Shown: positions 25,717-34,179 of the stretch, piece after piece | Position numbering within the stretch: position 1 is the stretch's first letter | Layout of the letters: each line of letters starts with the position of its first letter | DNA from: an uncultured bacterium | Lineage (GTDB): Bacteria; Bacillota; Clostridia; Oscillospirales; Oscillospiraceae | Direction: 5' to 3' | DNA: 64,000 bases | NCBI GenBank assembly: GCA_948469375.1 | Contig: CAOKLO010000003.1 | Coordinates: 42,739 to 106,738, forward strand | Notes under the pieces: model-generated | Seen by the model: the letters and a program-made list of their open reading frames with translations, nothing else | Database searches by the model: none | Told to the model about the DNA's origin: nothing | Program-made: the position numbers and the translations under genes

Positions 25717-26170
25717 CGACAACATAACTCCTCTCGAACCGCAGGGCGGCCAGCGCTTTGGCGGTGTGAAAACTAATCTGATGGGTTGGGTGCTTAAACC
25801 TCGCCAACTCCCAGAAAGCCGCACGGCTGATCTCCCCATCCAGAAAACTCTGGACATAGTTAAAAATTGTGTCGTCCGCCATGGGGCCTTCCACTACATC
25901 GTATCCGTGAGGCACACCGCTGCGGCAGGCTGCGATAAAGCTCAGCCATTCGTCCGACATCTCCGGGAATCGTTTAGCCGTTAGCTCTGCGCAATCATCG
26001 AAGGAATAGACATTGACCACACCCTTTCCTCCGAACCGCACAGACCAGCGGGCCGCCTGCTCCTCCATCTCGGTGCAGTAGAAGCCCCAGAAGAAATCCT
26101 TATGGAATTTTTGGACCCGGATCTCCGGGTATCTTACCTCAATCCGGCTTCCATGAAACAAGGTACGCAT
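25700..26170 (-). CDS. DUF3990 protein, putative ADP-ribosyltransferase-fold toxin
   Basis: 156 residues: LFHGSRIEV at the N-terminus, DFFWGFYCTEMEEQAARW, VNVYSFDD, EWLSFIAACR, YDVVEGPMADD and HQISFHTAKAL. These match DUF3990, which I recall as related to the ADP-ribosyl clan (His of FHGS and Tyr of FYCT being the expected NAD-site residues). It has its own promoter and an overlapping DUF3791-like gene, a toxin-antitoxin-like arrangement. The biochemical activity is not established. Confidence 0.65.
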   Translation of the reverse strand: MRTLFHGSRIEVRYPEIRVQKFHKDFFWGFYCTEMEEQAARWSVRFGGKGVVNVYSFDDCAELTAKRFPEMSDEWLSFIAACRSGVPHGYDVVEGPMADDTIFNYVQSFLDGEISRAAFWELARFKHPTHQISFHTAKALAALRFERSYVVDGKAK

Positions 26171-26199
26171 CAAGCGCCACCATCCCTTCGGCAGTTCCT

Positions 26200-26228
26200 A
26201 TTATAGCCGTTTTTATCCGCATTCGCAA
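26200..26228 (-). promoter_or_regulatory. promoter of the DUF3990/DUF3791 pair
   Basis: On the minus strand TTGCGA, 17-bp spacer, TATAAT. Starts about 30 bp before the DUF3990 ATG. Confidence 0.7.
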
Positions 26229-26239
26229 CCATATTTATT

Positions 26240-27823
26240 TTACACCCGGCTGCGTACCAGCTCCCGCACGATCTCATCTCCCAGCAGCTCGCTGGTGCGG
26301 TAGATATTTTGGCAGAATTTCTCCAGGCTGAACGTCATTCCCGGACTGCCCTTGTCCAGCAGCACCCCGGTGACAGTGAACCGCCGATTGGCCTGCTCAG
26401 TCCGAAGCCGCTCCACATAAGCGTCCGGCAAAGCACACTCGCCGTCCGTGATAAAAATGATGTCGGCGTTTTCAAGGTCTTCCTCATCCATCAGGCGCAT
26501 GGCGTCATTCATGGGCGTCTGGAAGTCGGTGCCGCCGCCTAAAAAGGTTTCCGCAGCGTCTACCTTTTCCGCCATGGCATAGCCCCCGGGCCGGAACACC
26601 TCCGTTTTGAAGCTCCCCGGTCCAGAAAAGTGGATCAGGGCGAAGCGCCGCCCGCTGTCCGCCGCAATCTCCAGCAGGGTCAGCGCCACGGCTTTCCCCC
26701 AAGCAGCGGGGTCGCCCTCGGTGGAGTCGGACTCATCCAGACAGCAGATGATATCCCCCATGCCTTTGTAGATGGGCTCCCGGCGCTGGTACTGCTTGAT
26801 CTGCCCCCGCTGATACTTGCGCAGGAACAGCGGGGTGGTCTGGGGTGAGGCCAGCATGGCAAGCTCCGAGGTAAGGGCCCGGGACAGATCCCTGCCCAGC
26901 TCCAGGGAGTATTTCTCGCCCCGGCCATAGGCGTAGCCGTTGCGCTTGCCCTGGGCGAAGATCTCCCGGAACCGGCCCAGATACTTGGAGATATCCCGCA
27001 GAACCGTGCTTTTGCGAACCAGCGCCAGCAGTTCAGCGTTGGCCTCGTTCTTTACCATGTTGCCGGGCTCGTCGCTCCAGGCGCCGATGATGCTCCGTAC
27101 TTCTTCCGCCTTTTCAGCGGCGGCGTTCACCGCCATGGCTACCACAGCGGCCACATCGTCTTCGTTCCTGGCCGTGCTGGCATCCACCAGTTTGCCCACG
27201 GCCTCCACCTGGCGGCGCTTGCCCTCCGCCTGGTTGGCGGCATCCACCACGGACTGCTCCAATAGCTGATCGCGTCCCTTCATGGCCTGCATTCGTTCCA
27301 ACAGACTGGCCAGATCTTTCCGCGCTTCCTGCTCAGCGTTTTCCAGCTTCTCCAACGTGCTCAGCGCGTTTTTCTCCCCGCTGATGTTGGAGAGCAGGCT
27401 GTCCAGCTCCCCGGCGGCGCGGGCCACAAACTCGGACGCCGCCTCATAGGCGGGCAGCTCCCGGCCCTCGCACACCGCTTTCAGCGTGGGGTAGTCCTCG
27501 CTCTGAGTGATGTACTCCAAAATCGGGCCATTGAATTTCCGGGCGGCCGTAGACAGCAGTTTATTGTCGTTCCTCCTGGGCATTAGAGAGTAAAAGGACT
27601 GGAACACGTCCCGGGACAGGGCTGGGAAGGATGACAGCTTTTTTGCCGCCTCCCCCTCGGTCTGCTCCAGGTCGTCATCCCCATCCCGCAGGTCGGCATA
27701 GATGCTGTCTTCCAGCTTGGTGGAGTGCAGTACCCGGTCGGTGGCGGCCCGCTCCCTGGACGGCTCAATAGCCGCCCAGGGGGAACGCAGTACATCTTCA
27801 ATCGTGCGGTAGGGCTTGCGCAT
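26240..27823 (-). CDS. VWA-domain protein (CoxE/ViaA-like)
   Basis: 527 residues. A long helical N-terminal region (1-300) is followed by a von Willebrand A domain with the metal-site motif DESDS in ICCLDESDSTEG, a conserved Thr in GGGTDFQTP and FITDGEC. Such proteins pair with MoxR-type AAA ATPases; one is encoded 1.4 kb upstream in the same operon. The ATG overlaps the stop of the preceding 58-residue gene (TAATG). Likely an AAA-VWA remodelling pair; the target is unknown. Confidence 0.78.
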   Translation of the reverse strand: MRKPYRTIEDVLRSPWAAIEPSRERAATDRVLHSTKLEDSIYADLRDGDDDLEQTEGEAAKKLSSFPALSRDVFQSFYSLMPRRNDNKLLSTAARKFNGPILEYITQSEDYPTLKAVCEGRELPAYEAASEFVARAAGELDSLLSNISGEKNALSTLEKLENAEQEARKDLASLLERMQAMKGRDQLLEQSVVDAANQAEGKRRQVEAVGKLVDASTARNEDDVAAVVAMAVNAAAEKAEEVRSIIGAWSDEPGNMVKNEANAELLALVRKSTVLRDISKYLGRFREIFAQGKRNGYAYGRGEKYSLELGRDLSRALTSELAMLASPQTTPLFLRKYQRGQIKQYQRREPIYKGMGDIICCLDESDSTEGDPAAWGKAVALTLLEIAADSGRRFALIHFSGPGSFKTEVFRPGGYAMAEKVDAAETFLGGGTDFQTPMNDAMRLMDEEDLENADIIFITDGECALPDAYVERLRTEQANRRFTVTGVLLDKGSPGMTFSLEKFCQNIYRTSELLGDEIVRELVRSRV

Positions 27824-27999
27824 TACGCATCCCCGCCTTCCTGCCGATGGCTGTAGATCCACTCCCGCAGGACATAGACGGCCTGAGCGTGGTTGAAGCC
27901 CAGCTCCGGGAACTCCTGCTGGAGATAGGGAACCGCGCCGTACATATTGGTGACACCGGATTCCCGCAGGGCATCTAAGTAGTCAAAGTATTGTTTCAT
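27823..27999 (-). CDS. 58-residue protein upstream of the VWA gene
   Basis: MKQYFDYLDALRESGVTN opens the frame and it ends EWIYSHRQEGGDA. Its start overlaps the upstream stop (ATGA) and its stop overlaps the VWA start (TAATG), a tight double coupling that supports a real gene. Small, aromatic, no known motif. Confidence 0.6.
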   Translation of the reverse strand: MKQYFDYLDALRESGVTNMYGAVPYLQQEFPELGFNHAQAVYVLREWIYSHRQEGGDA

Positions 28000-28709
28000 T
28001 TCGTTTCCTCATCCTTCGTAAACATATGCAGATACAGGCTGCACTCTTTGGGTTGAGCGATGAGCCTAATCCAGAAATTACATACCTCACCTACCAAATA
28101 GAAATTGGATTCATCCTCTGACCGTAAGTTTGCCTGCGCCTCAGGATGAGACCAGCAGAACCGGCGCAGGGCAGTCCAATCACGTAACGCATCGTTGGCG
28201 GTCAAAGCCCTGTAGACGCGATCCATTTCGGACTTCATTTCCGCTGTCGCCTTTTTCCAGTAACCATACCATAGAATTTTCCAGCCATGTCTCCCATCAT
28301 GATCCGCATGAAGATCTCCAACTTCCCATCGGGGATTGCGGGGATCGTCCTTCCCGGAAATATAAGAGTCGTCCATGTCCGTGAACACATAGGGGAAAGG
28401 GCACGTAGTTTCCAGCTGCCCCAGAATACCGCCACAGGCAGAAGTATCCAGGAATTCGTCCACTTTGCCCCAAAGCCAGGCGGTAGTTCCCTTACAGCAC
28501 ATTTCTGGGTTAAGACACGCACTTGATTTTGCAAACTCGCACATAAGACATGGTGCCGAAGTATAGTTTTGAGCCATATTTTCTCCCAGCCACGCAGCAA
28601 AATCACTCAGGACTGGGCTCATCGTTTCAGGTTTTATTTTCCCGGCGCAGTCGCCGCATACCACATAGCCGGACGTTACATCTTTCTTGCACAGTAAACA
28701 GGTTGCCAT
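27996..28709 (-). CDS. cysteine-rich zinc-finger protein of unknown function
   Basis: 237 residues. The N-terminus has CLLCKKDVTSGYVVCGDC, a treble-clef-like four-Cys zinc site. A second Cys cluster (CLMCEFAKSSACLNPEMCC) follows near residue 55. The remainder is acidic and aromatic. AAGGAGAATAAGCT precedes the ATG. Lies between SSB and the VWA unit. No function assigned. Confidence 0.6.
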   Translation of the reverse strand: MATCLLCKKDVTSGYVVCGDCAGKIKPETMSPVLSDFAAWLGENMAQNYTSAPCLMCEFAKSSACLNPEMCCKGTTAWLWGKVDEFLDTSACGGILGQLETTCPFPYVFTDMDDSYISGKDDPRNPRWEVGDLHADHDGRHGWKILWYGYWKKATAEMKSEMDRVYRALTANDALRDWTALRRFCWSHPEAQANLRSEDESNFYLVGEVCNFWIRLIAQPKECSLYLHMFTKDEETK

Positions 28710-28767
28710 AGCTTATTCTCCTTCTTTAAGATACGGCGGGAGGGTTGCCCCCTCCCGCCGCTGTTTC

Positions 28768-29226
28768 TCAGAACGGCAGATCGCCATCGTCATCCGCCAG
28801 ATCCGCAAAGCCATTGTCAGAGCCGGCGCCGAAATCACCAGGCAGCTGGAAATCGTCATCCTTCCCCGCCTTGGCCTTGCCCCCGGCGCTGTCGCCGTCC
28901 TTGGGCTTGCTGTCGCCGAAATAGACGCTGGACACCAGCACCTCCGCGCTGCGGCGCTTATTCCCCTCCTTGTCCGTCCAGTCCCGGAGCTGCAGCCTGC
29001 CCTCCACCACGGCCATGCGGCCCTTGGCGAAATACTTGTCCACAAATTCGCCGGTGGAGCGCCAGGCCACGCAGTCGATGAAGTCGGTCTTGCGTTCGCC
29101 GGTCTCCTTGTCCTTGAAATCCCGATCCACCGCCACGGTGAAGCTGGCTACGGCTGTGCCCGCTTGGGTGTGCCGCAGTTCCGGATCTCGGGTCAGACGG
29201 CCCATAATTACGATGTGGTTCAACAT
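28768..29226 (-). CDS. ssb: single-stranded DNA-binding protein
   Basis: 152 residues. The OB-fold starts MLNHIVIMGRLTRDPELRHT, continues VASFTVAVDRDF and FIDCVAWRSTGEFVDKYFAKG, and has a flexible Gly/Lys/Asp linker ending DDDGDLPF, the acidic tip that recruits replication and repair partners. AAGGAGGACAAAATC precedes the ATG. An element copy, presumably used with the primase, Rad52-like protein and helicase. Confidence 0.95.
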   Translation of the reverse strand: MLNHIVIMGRLTRDPELRHTQAGTAVASFTVAVDRDFKDKETGERKTDFIDCVAWRSTGEFVDKYFAKGRMAVVEGRLQLRDWTDKEGNKRRSAEVLVSSVYFGDSKPKDGDSAGGKAKAGKDDDFQLPGDFGAGSDNGFADLADDDGDLPF

Positions 29227-29247
29227 GATTTTGTCCTCCTTGTATTT

Positions 29248-30642
29248 TTATTGCAGCGCCGCCAGCTGCCCCAGCGGCGTATAGGTGAAACCCACGGCTT
29301 CGTGGGCCTGCTTGTTGATCCGCTCCATATCCGCCAGCAGTTCATCCGTCAGCGCCGTTTCGCCGTCCGACTGGGCGGACGCAGCCAGCTTCTGCTGCTC
29401 GCCGTACAGACGCACCAGCTCGCCCCGCAGCTTGATGAGGGCCTTGCTGCCCGCATTGGGCTTGTTGGTGTCAGCGCGGTTGGCGTCAAACTCCGTCTGC
29501 ACATCCATGGCCATGGCCCGGACGCCGCTCACCTTGTCCTGCATGGGGTTGACGCACATACGGTTCAGCGTCGATTCCACCACAGGACGGTCAGCGGGCT
29601 TCTGCCAGAGGTAGTTCTTCAGCGCCAGCAGATCCTGGGACTCCACCTGGGCATGGCCGGACAGCCACGCCTTGGCCTGGGCGATGGGATAGTAGTTGAG
29701 ATACTTTCGGTCAGACACCGGAATGCCGTCCTTGCGGAGCTGGCACAGGATATCGTCCGCCAGCTCATTGGCGGCATCGGGCACCGGGATCGCCGCCACC
29801 TCCGCCTGCATCTGCCCCAGTTCATCCAGCGTGATGGACGCAGTAATTTGTCCGGCGCGCCCCGCCTGCTTGTCCGCCAGCACCGCCAGCCGCTTGGTGC
29901 GGCCTGAGATGTTGTCCGTCACCACCTTCAGCTCCAGCCGGTCATAGAGGGCTTCCAGGATCTTCTCTTGGGGATCGCTGAAGTTGGGGATCTCGTTGGA
30001 CGCCGCAAAGAAGGAGATGGTGGGTATGGGATAAGTACGGCCCTCGTTGGTGTACTTGCGCTCGTTGAGGGCGGTGAGCAGGGAGTTGAGTACCCCGTCA
30101 TTGCACTTGAAGATCTCATCCAGGAATGCGATGTCCGCCTCCGGCAGCTTGCCCGAAGTGTTCACCTGGGGCTCACCGACATGGAGCGCCGCCAGCGCCG
30201 CCCGATAATCCGCCAGCGCCGCCGTGTGCGCCCTCAGCAGTTCATAAGTTGACGGCGAATCCTTTTGGCTGGAAAAGCTTTCTACAAAGCACTCCAGCTT
30301 TGAACGCAGATGCTGGTAGAGCTCATCACCGCTCACAACGGACTCCGGGACGGAGCCGGGAAGCAGGCTGGACAGATCCACGCGCCCAAAAAGCTGTTCC
30401 TCGTCGGTCTGCTTGGACAATAGGCGTTCAAACTGCCGGGCCCCGGTGATGCGGGCGCGGAACTGGTTGATGGCGTAGCTCTTGGCCTGGCCGGGCGCGC
30501 CCAGGATGAACAAGTTCTTCCGGGTGAGCAGGGCGATGGCGATGGCCTCCACCAGCTCCTCCCGCTCCGCGACCTGGGCATTTACGTCGGCCATGACGGC
30601 CAGCATACGGTCACACAGGGTCTGGGTATTTTGATTCGGCAT
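29248..30642 (-). CDS. MoxR/RavA-type AAA+ ATPase
   Basis: 464 residues. Walker A GAPGQAKS at 48-55, Walker B IAFLDEIF with the following CNDGVLNSLLTALNERKYTNEGR, and sensor-1-like FFAASNEIP, all typical of MoxR ATPases. The C-terminal third is helical with a coiled-coil (KALIKLRGELVRLYGEQQKL). Pairs with the VWA protein; SSB is encoded between them. GAGAGGAGC precedes the ATG. Confidence 0.88.
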   Translation of the reverse strand: MPNQNTQTLCDRMLAVMADVNAQVAEREELVEAIAIALLTRKNLFILGAPGQAKSYAINQFRARITGARQFERLLSKQTDEEQLFGRVDLSSLLPGSVPESVVSGDELYQHLRSKLECFVESFSSQKDSPSTYELLRAHTAALADYRAALAALHVGEPQVNTSGKLPEADIAFLDEIFKCNDGVLNSLLTALNERKYTNEGRTYPIPTISFFAASNEIPNFSDPQEKILEALYDRLELKVVTDNISGRTKRLAVLADKQAGRAGQITASITLDELGQMQAEVAAIPVPDAANELADDILCQLRKDGIPVSDRKYLNYYPIAQAKAWLSGHAQVESQDLLALKNYLWQKPADRPVVESTLNRMCVNPMQDKVSGVRAMAMDVQTEFDANRADTNKPNAGSKALIKLRGELVRLYGEQQKLAASAQSDGETALTDELLADMERINKQAHEAVGFTYTPLGQLAALQ

Positions 30643-30657
30643 GGTTTTTTGCTCCTC

Positions 30658-31122
30658 TCATTCTACTGATAGTCCGCTGGATTTCAGATATTCGCTGTAG
30701 CACTGTGAGCACGACAGGTTGTTTCTCCGGCGAAATCCCGCTGTTTGCAAGAGCGCCGTATACAACAGGGCGTCCCGCTCACTTTGGAAAGCCTCCGTTT
30801 TTGCCGCGCAGCCGCAGAACACGCATCGCTCCAGCACCACGGCCCAGTTTCCGCCAGACCGCCCGATCTCATAGCGGCAGGGCAGTCGGCACAGCACTTC
30901 CTCCGGCATATGGAATAGCGCCGCGAACCTCTGTGGAAAGCTGTCCGGCCGTTGGCTCAGCTCCGTGAGTTCCGAGCGCGTCTTGGTCAGCTGGAAGCGC
31001 AGGAACCTGACGTCCTGTTCCAAGCTGTCATCCATTTGCTCCGCGTCCGCCCATTGGGGTTCGTCCAGTGTGAACAGCCAACGTAGCGCCTCGCGCATAC
31101 GCCGGACAATCGAAGTCGCCAT
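30658..31122 (-). CDS. unknown protein with two CxxC pairs
   Basis: 154 residues. Helical N-terminal half (DVRFLRFQLTKTRSELTELSQ). The C-terminal half has CVFCGC and CSQCYSEYL, probably one zinc site. The second ATG is chosen after GGAGG. Upstream of the MoxR gene by 15 bp. Confidence 0.55.
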   Translation of the reverse strand: MATSIVRRMREALRWLFTLDEPQWADAEQMDDSLEQDVRFLRFQLTKTRSELTELSQRPDSFPQRFAALFHMPEEVLCRLPCRYEIGRSGGNWAVVLERCVFCGCAAKTEAFQSERDALLYTALLQTAGFRRRNNLSCSQCYSEYLKSSGLSVE

Positions 31123-31125
31123 CAC

Positions 31126-31485
31126 TCACGCCGCCTCCAGCTGCCGGTACAACTCGCTGTCCTCCCGAATGGCATCCAGGGAGATAATGTTCCCCTTGCG
31201 GAACTCCTTCGGGGCCCCGGTCATGCCGGTCAGGCGGCGCACCTCTTTGCAGTTGAGCAGCTCATACTTCAGCTGGGCGTAGATGCGCTTTTTCAGCGGC
31301 CCTTTGGACGGGTCGTAGGTGTCCACACAGCGGATCAGCCGGATGGCCAGCTGCTGGTACACATCGTCCCGCTCCAAGCGGGCGGCCTGAATCAGCGACC
31401 AGTTCTGCCAGATCACGGTGTTGATGCAGTGAAGGTGCTCCTCCACGATACGGTTGCGAAGCTCATAAGAAATATTGTCTTTCAT
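31126..31485 (-). CDS. sigma-70 region-2-like small protein
   Basis: 119 residues. The segment RIVEEHLHCINTVIWQNW, then RDDVYQQLAIRLIRCVDTYDP and KRIYAQLKYELLNC follows the pattern of sigma-70 region 2 (core-binding helices and the aromatic -10-recognition helix). No region 4 is present. AAAGGAGCTAAACAAA precedes the ATG. It may act as a truncated sigma factor or anti-terminator for element genes (inference). Confidence 0.55.
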   Translation of the reverse strand: MKDNISYELRNRIVEEHLHCINTVIWQNWSLIQAARLERDDVYQQLAIRLIRCVDTYDPSKGPLKKRIYAQLKYELLNCKEVRRLTGMTGAPKEFRKGNIISLDAIREDSELYRQLEAA

Positions 31486-31509
31486 TTTGTTTAGCTCCTT
31501 TGTATTTGG

Positions 31510-31534
31510 GGGCCTGTGCCCTAAACACAGGCCC
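31510..31534 (-). other. intercistronic hairpin
   Basis: GGGCCTGTG and CACAGGCCC form a 9-bp perfect stem with a 7-nt loop, without a T tract. It lies between two operon genes and may be an mRNA processing or stability element. Confidence 0.45.
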
Positions 31535-31554
31535 AATTTGATTGCCGGCCTGTA

Positions 31555-32100
31555 TCAAGCCGCGATAACCCGGTATTTCAGCGCCAGCTCGCCCCTGACG
31601 CTTTTATCAAAGACGAGCTCCCGCCCGGTGCCGGGGTCGATCTGCCTACGCCGATCACGAATCAGGTACTCATATCCCCTGCTTCCCCTGTGACGGCGGG
31701 CATTCTGCCGCCCGGCGCTGCTGGAAAAGCTCCGAAAAAAGCCCACCATGCTCCAATAACCGGCGTTCGGGGACTTGGCCGCTTTGCGAGCCCAGCCGTC
31801 CATGGCTTCCTGTTCGTCCTCCGTAGCCGGGCGGCATCCGCCCTTATAAATGGAGAGAATATCGCCGTCCAGCTCAAACTGAGCGGCCCGCTCCACCCGA
31901 AGCTGGGACGTTTTCTGGTTGGGATCATTCAGTCCTTCCGTGGTATTGAGCGCCAGGTCAAAGCCATAACTGCGCACAGCGGCGATGCGGCGGGGGCCGC
32001 ACAGCCAAGGCGCGAAGCCCGACGTTTCCCCGTTGCGCCAGAGCAACTCCAGGAAAATGGGCCGCTCCTGTGTGATCCTCTTAAATTTGTTTAGCGTCAT
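31555..32100 (-). CDS. conserved element protein of unknown function
   Basis: 181 residues. Starts MTLNKFKRITQERPIFLELLW after AAAGGAAGCTAAAC. A basic C-terminal region (RQNARRHRGSRGYEYLIRDRRRQ) might bind nucleic acid. No known motif. Part of the second leftward operon. Confidence 0.55.
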   Translation of the reverse strand: MTLNKFKRITQERPIFLELLWRNGETSGFAPWLCGPRRIAAVRSYGFDLALNTTEGLNDPNQKTSQLRVERAAQFELDGDILSIYKGGCRPATEDEQEAMDGWARKAAKSPNAGYWSMVGFFRSFSSSAGRQNARRHRGSRGYEYLIRDRRRQIDPGTGRELVFDKSVRGELALKYRVIAA

Positions 32101-32122
32101 GTTTAGCTTCCTTTCTTTGCCT

Positions 32123-32416
32123 CTATGGTGCTTTTTCAACGATCTTCCAGCAGAAATTCAGAATTACACCCGCGGGCAGGTTCTTAAACTGCTCCTGCCG
32201 TTCCGGGGAAAGGGCGCCATACACCTGACAGACCACATTCGCCGTCACGGCGTCCAGCCAGATCCAACCGCTACCTTGTTCAAAGGGTTCGCACAGGTCG
32301 TACCGCCCGGACGCGTCGCTGCTGGGGCGAACCATGTGCAGGCCCTCGGCCCGCACGATCTCACAGCATTCCAAAAATGTCAGGCCGCTCCTCATGCCGC
32401 CGTCAGGCTCATTCAT
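32123..32416 (-). CDS. small unknown protein
   Basis: 97 residues, beginning MNEPDGGMRSGLTFLECCEI. It ends with a hydrophobic/aromatic segment (LPAGVILNFCWKIVEK). The start overlaps the previous gene's end by 8 bp. No domain recognised. Confidence 0.5.
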   Translation of the reverse strand: MNEPDGGMRSGLTFLECCEIVRAEGLHMVRPSSDASGRYDLCEPFEQGSGWIWLDAVTANVVCQVYGALSPERQEQFKNLPAGVILNFCWKIVEKAP

Positions 32417-33308
32417 GGCTGCTGGCCTCCCCGGCGTTTTTCTGTTCAAGCTGCCGCTGGTATTCCGCTTCCAGTTCTTTCTGCGGGGTATAGCGATGCA
32501 GATTCTGATTGACATATTCGCCGGCGTGGTGCATCAGCGTGCCGCACAGTTCACCCATGACCTTGGCGCTCTCCAGATCCCGCTTCAGCGTTTTCAGCGT
32601 GCCCACATGAAGGGAATACCGCTGGGATCCGTCGAACTTTCCCTGGAGGTAGCAGTCGATATAGATGCCTTCGCTGCCGTAGCTGAGGATGGGCACAAAG
32701 TCAAACTCATAGGCGGTGAGCGTCACCCCTTCCCTGATGCCGCTTTCGTGCTCGCAGGGCAGATAGTAGTCCAGGATGGCCCCGGCCCTGTCAAAATCAC
32801 CGCTCGCTTTTGCCACGCGGATGACGCTGCTGAACAGGCCGCCGCCGGTGTCCCGAAAGACCTCGGTGGGCTTCTCCGGCGGGAAGTTCTTTTCCAGCCA
32901 GAGCCGGGCCTGCTCCCGATCCCAGTCATGGAACAACCTAAAGAATTGCCGGCTGCGCTGGAACTGATGCCGCTCATCCCGGCTCGCATAAAATCTGCTG
33001 CGTTCCTCACATCGACCGTAGTAGCCCACCTGCTTCAAAAATTTGTCATAGGGGTGGGCCGTCTGCACCGTGTCATAGATGGCCTGGAACAGGGCGTCCC
33101 CGGTCAGCCCCTTCGGCAGCGGGATAACCTCCTCCAACTCACCATCGCAGTCCTTACAGCGGCCCATCAGGCTGACACCCCAGCACTCGCTGAGATTGAA
33201 ATAGGACAGCGCCCAGCGGTCGGGAATAAAGTGGTCGTTGTAGAAATTGGCGGCGGCATCGGGCCGGCCCGCCAGATGATAGCAGCATTTGCAGTATCTA
33301 TTTACCAT
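32409..33308 (-). CDS. zinc-finger family protein, paralogue 1
   Basis: 299 residues. The N-terminal Cys motifs (YCKCCYHL and GRCKDCDGEL) frame a segment FYNDHFIPDRWALSYFNLSE that is shared with the next two paralogues. The C-terminal part (KFDGSQRYSLHVGTLKTLK, then VMGELCGTLMHHAG) parallels the end of paralogue 2. Start taken at the ATG giving an 8-nt spacing to AAGGAG. Function unknown; tandem duplication is evident. Confidence 0.6.
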   Translation of the reverse strand: MVNRYCKCCYHLAGRPDAAANFYNDHFIPDRWALSYFNLSECWGVSLMGRCKDCDGELEEVIPLPKGLTGDALFQAIYDTVQTAHPYDKFLKQVGYYGRCEERSRFYASRDERHQFQRSRQFFRLFHDWDREQARLWLEKNFPPEKPTEVFRDTGGGLFSSVIRVAKASGDFDRAGAILDYYLPCEHESGIREGVTLTAYEFDFVPILSYGSEGIYIDCYLQGKFDGSQRYSLHVGTLKTLKRDLESAKVMGELCGTLMHHAGEYVNQNLHRYTPQKELEAEYQRQLEQKNAGEASSHE

Positions 33309-34179
33309 TTTCATTCTCCTTCTCAGGTTGCCGCTTCGGTCGTTTCAAAGGTTTGTACGGAACGTAGCGGTCCAGGTTGCTTCTGCGGTAGACTTTGCCG
33401 TAATACAGCAAGGCCCCGGTCAACGAACCCATGACAAGGCTGGTATCGCGGTCATCACACGCAGTCTTGACGGTTCCGGCCAACAGCTTGTGGCTGCCTG
33501 CCCTGTCGAAAACCCCGTCGAGACAGCACTCAATACACAACCCGCCGCTCGCTCCGGCCTTTAACTCAGGTACAAAGCTGAACTGAGGGTGGCAGATCGC
33601 CAGCTCCGGCGGCCAGGTGGGGCAGACCGGTTCACAGGTGATAAAGGCACTCTGTTGGGGCCAGACGCCGGCGGACTGCACCAGCTTGATCACTCCGTAG
33701 AAAAACTCTGTTGTGGTCTCCCTGGGCGCATCCTGGGCGGGCATATGCTCCTTTGCCCAGCGCCGGGCAATCAGCTGATCCACACCCTCGTGGAAAAGAC
33801 CGGCAAACTGCTCGACACGCTCCGCTTTCGTCATCTGATCCTGACGCCAGTACCATTCCAGCCGCGGGGGAACACCGCCCCGGTAAATGCCGTAGGCATC
33901 CTGTCCGGCGTAGGGCCGGTACCGCAGCATGGATACGCATACCTCCCGCAGAAGGCTGTCGTGGGTGCTGCTGCCGGCAATATCCTCGCCCGTACGCATA
34001 AAGCCGCCGCACTGGCTGCACTCCCCGGTGATGTACAGCGTCCGCCGTTCTTCCCGCTCCAGCAGGGTGGTGTATTCCAGCCTCCAGCCGGTGGGGACAA
34101 AATGTGTGGAGTAAAAATCCGTGAGGTCGCCAAAATCACGGCTCCGATGCCCCGGGCACTCACACCAACGCTCACTCAT
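33298..34179 (-). CDS. zinc-finger family protein, paralogue 2
   Basis: 293 residues. Shares with paralogue 1 an N-terminal FYSTHFVPTGWRLEYTTLLE-type segment, a GECSQCGGF zinc motif and a C-terminal VFDRAGSHKLLAGTVKT...VMGSLTGALLYYGK arrangement. Ends in a basic KRPKRQPEKENENGK tail. Start overlaps the upstream stop (ATGA). Unknown function. Confidence 0.6.
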   Translation of the reverse strand: MSERWCECPGHRSRDFGDLTDFYSTHFVPTGWRLEYTTLLEREERRTLYITGECSQCGGFMRTGEDIAGSSTHDSLLREVCVSMLRYRPYAGQDAYGIYRGGVPPRLEWYWRQDQMTKAERVEQFAGLFHEGVDQLIARRWAKEHMPAQDAPRETTTEFFYGVIKLVQSAGVWPQQSAFITCEPVCPTWPPELAICHPQFSFVPELKAGASGGLCIECCLDGVFDRAGSHKLLAGTVKTACDDRDTSLVMGSLTGALLYYGKVYRRSNLDRYVPYKPLKRPKRQPEKENENGK

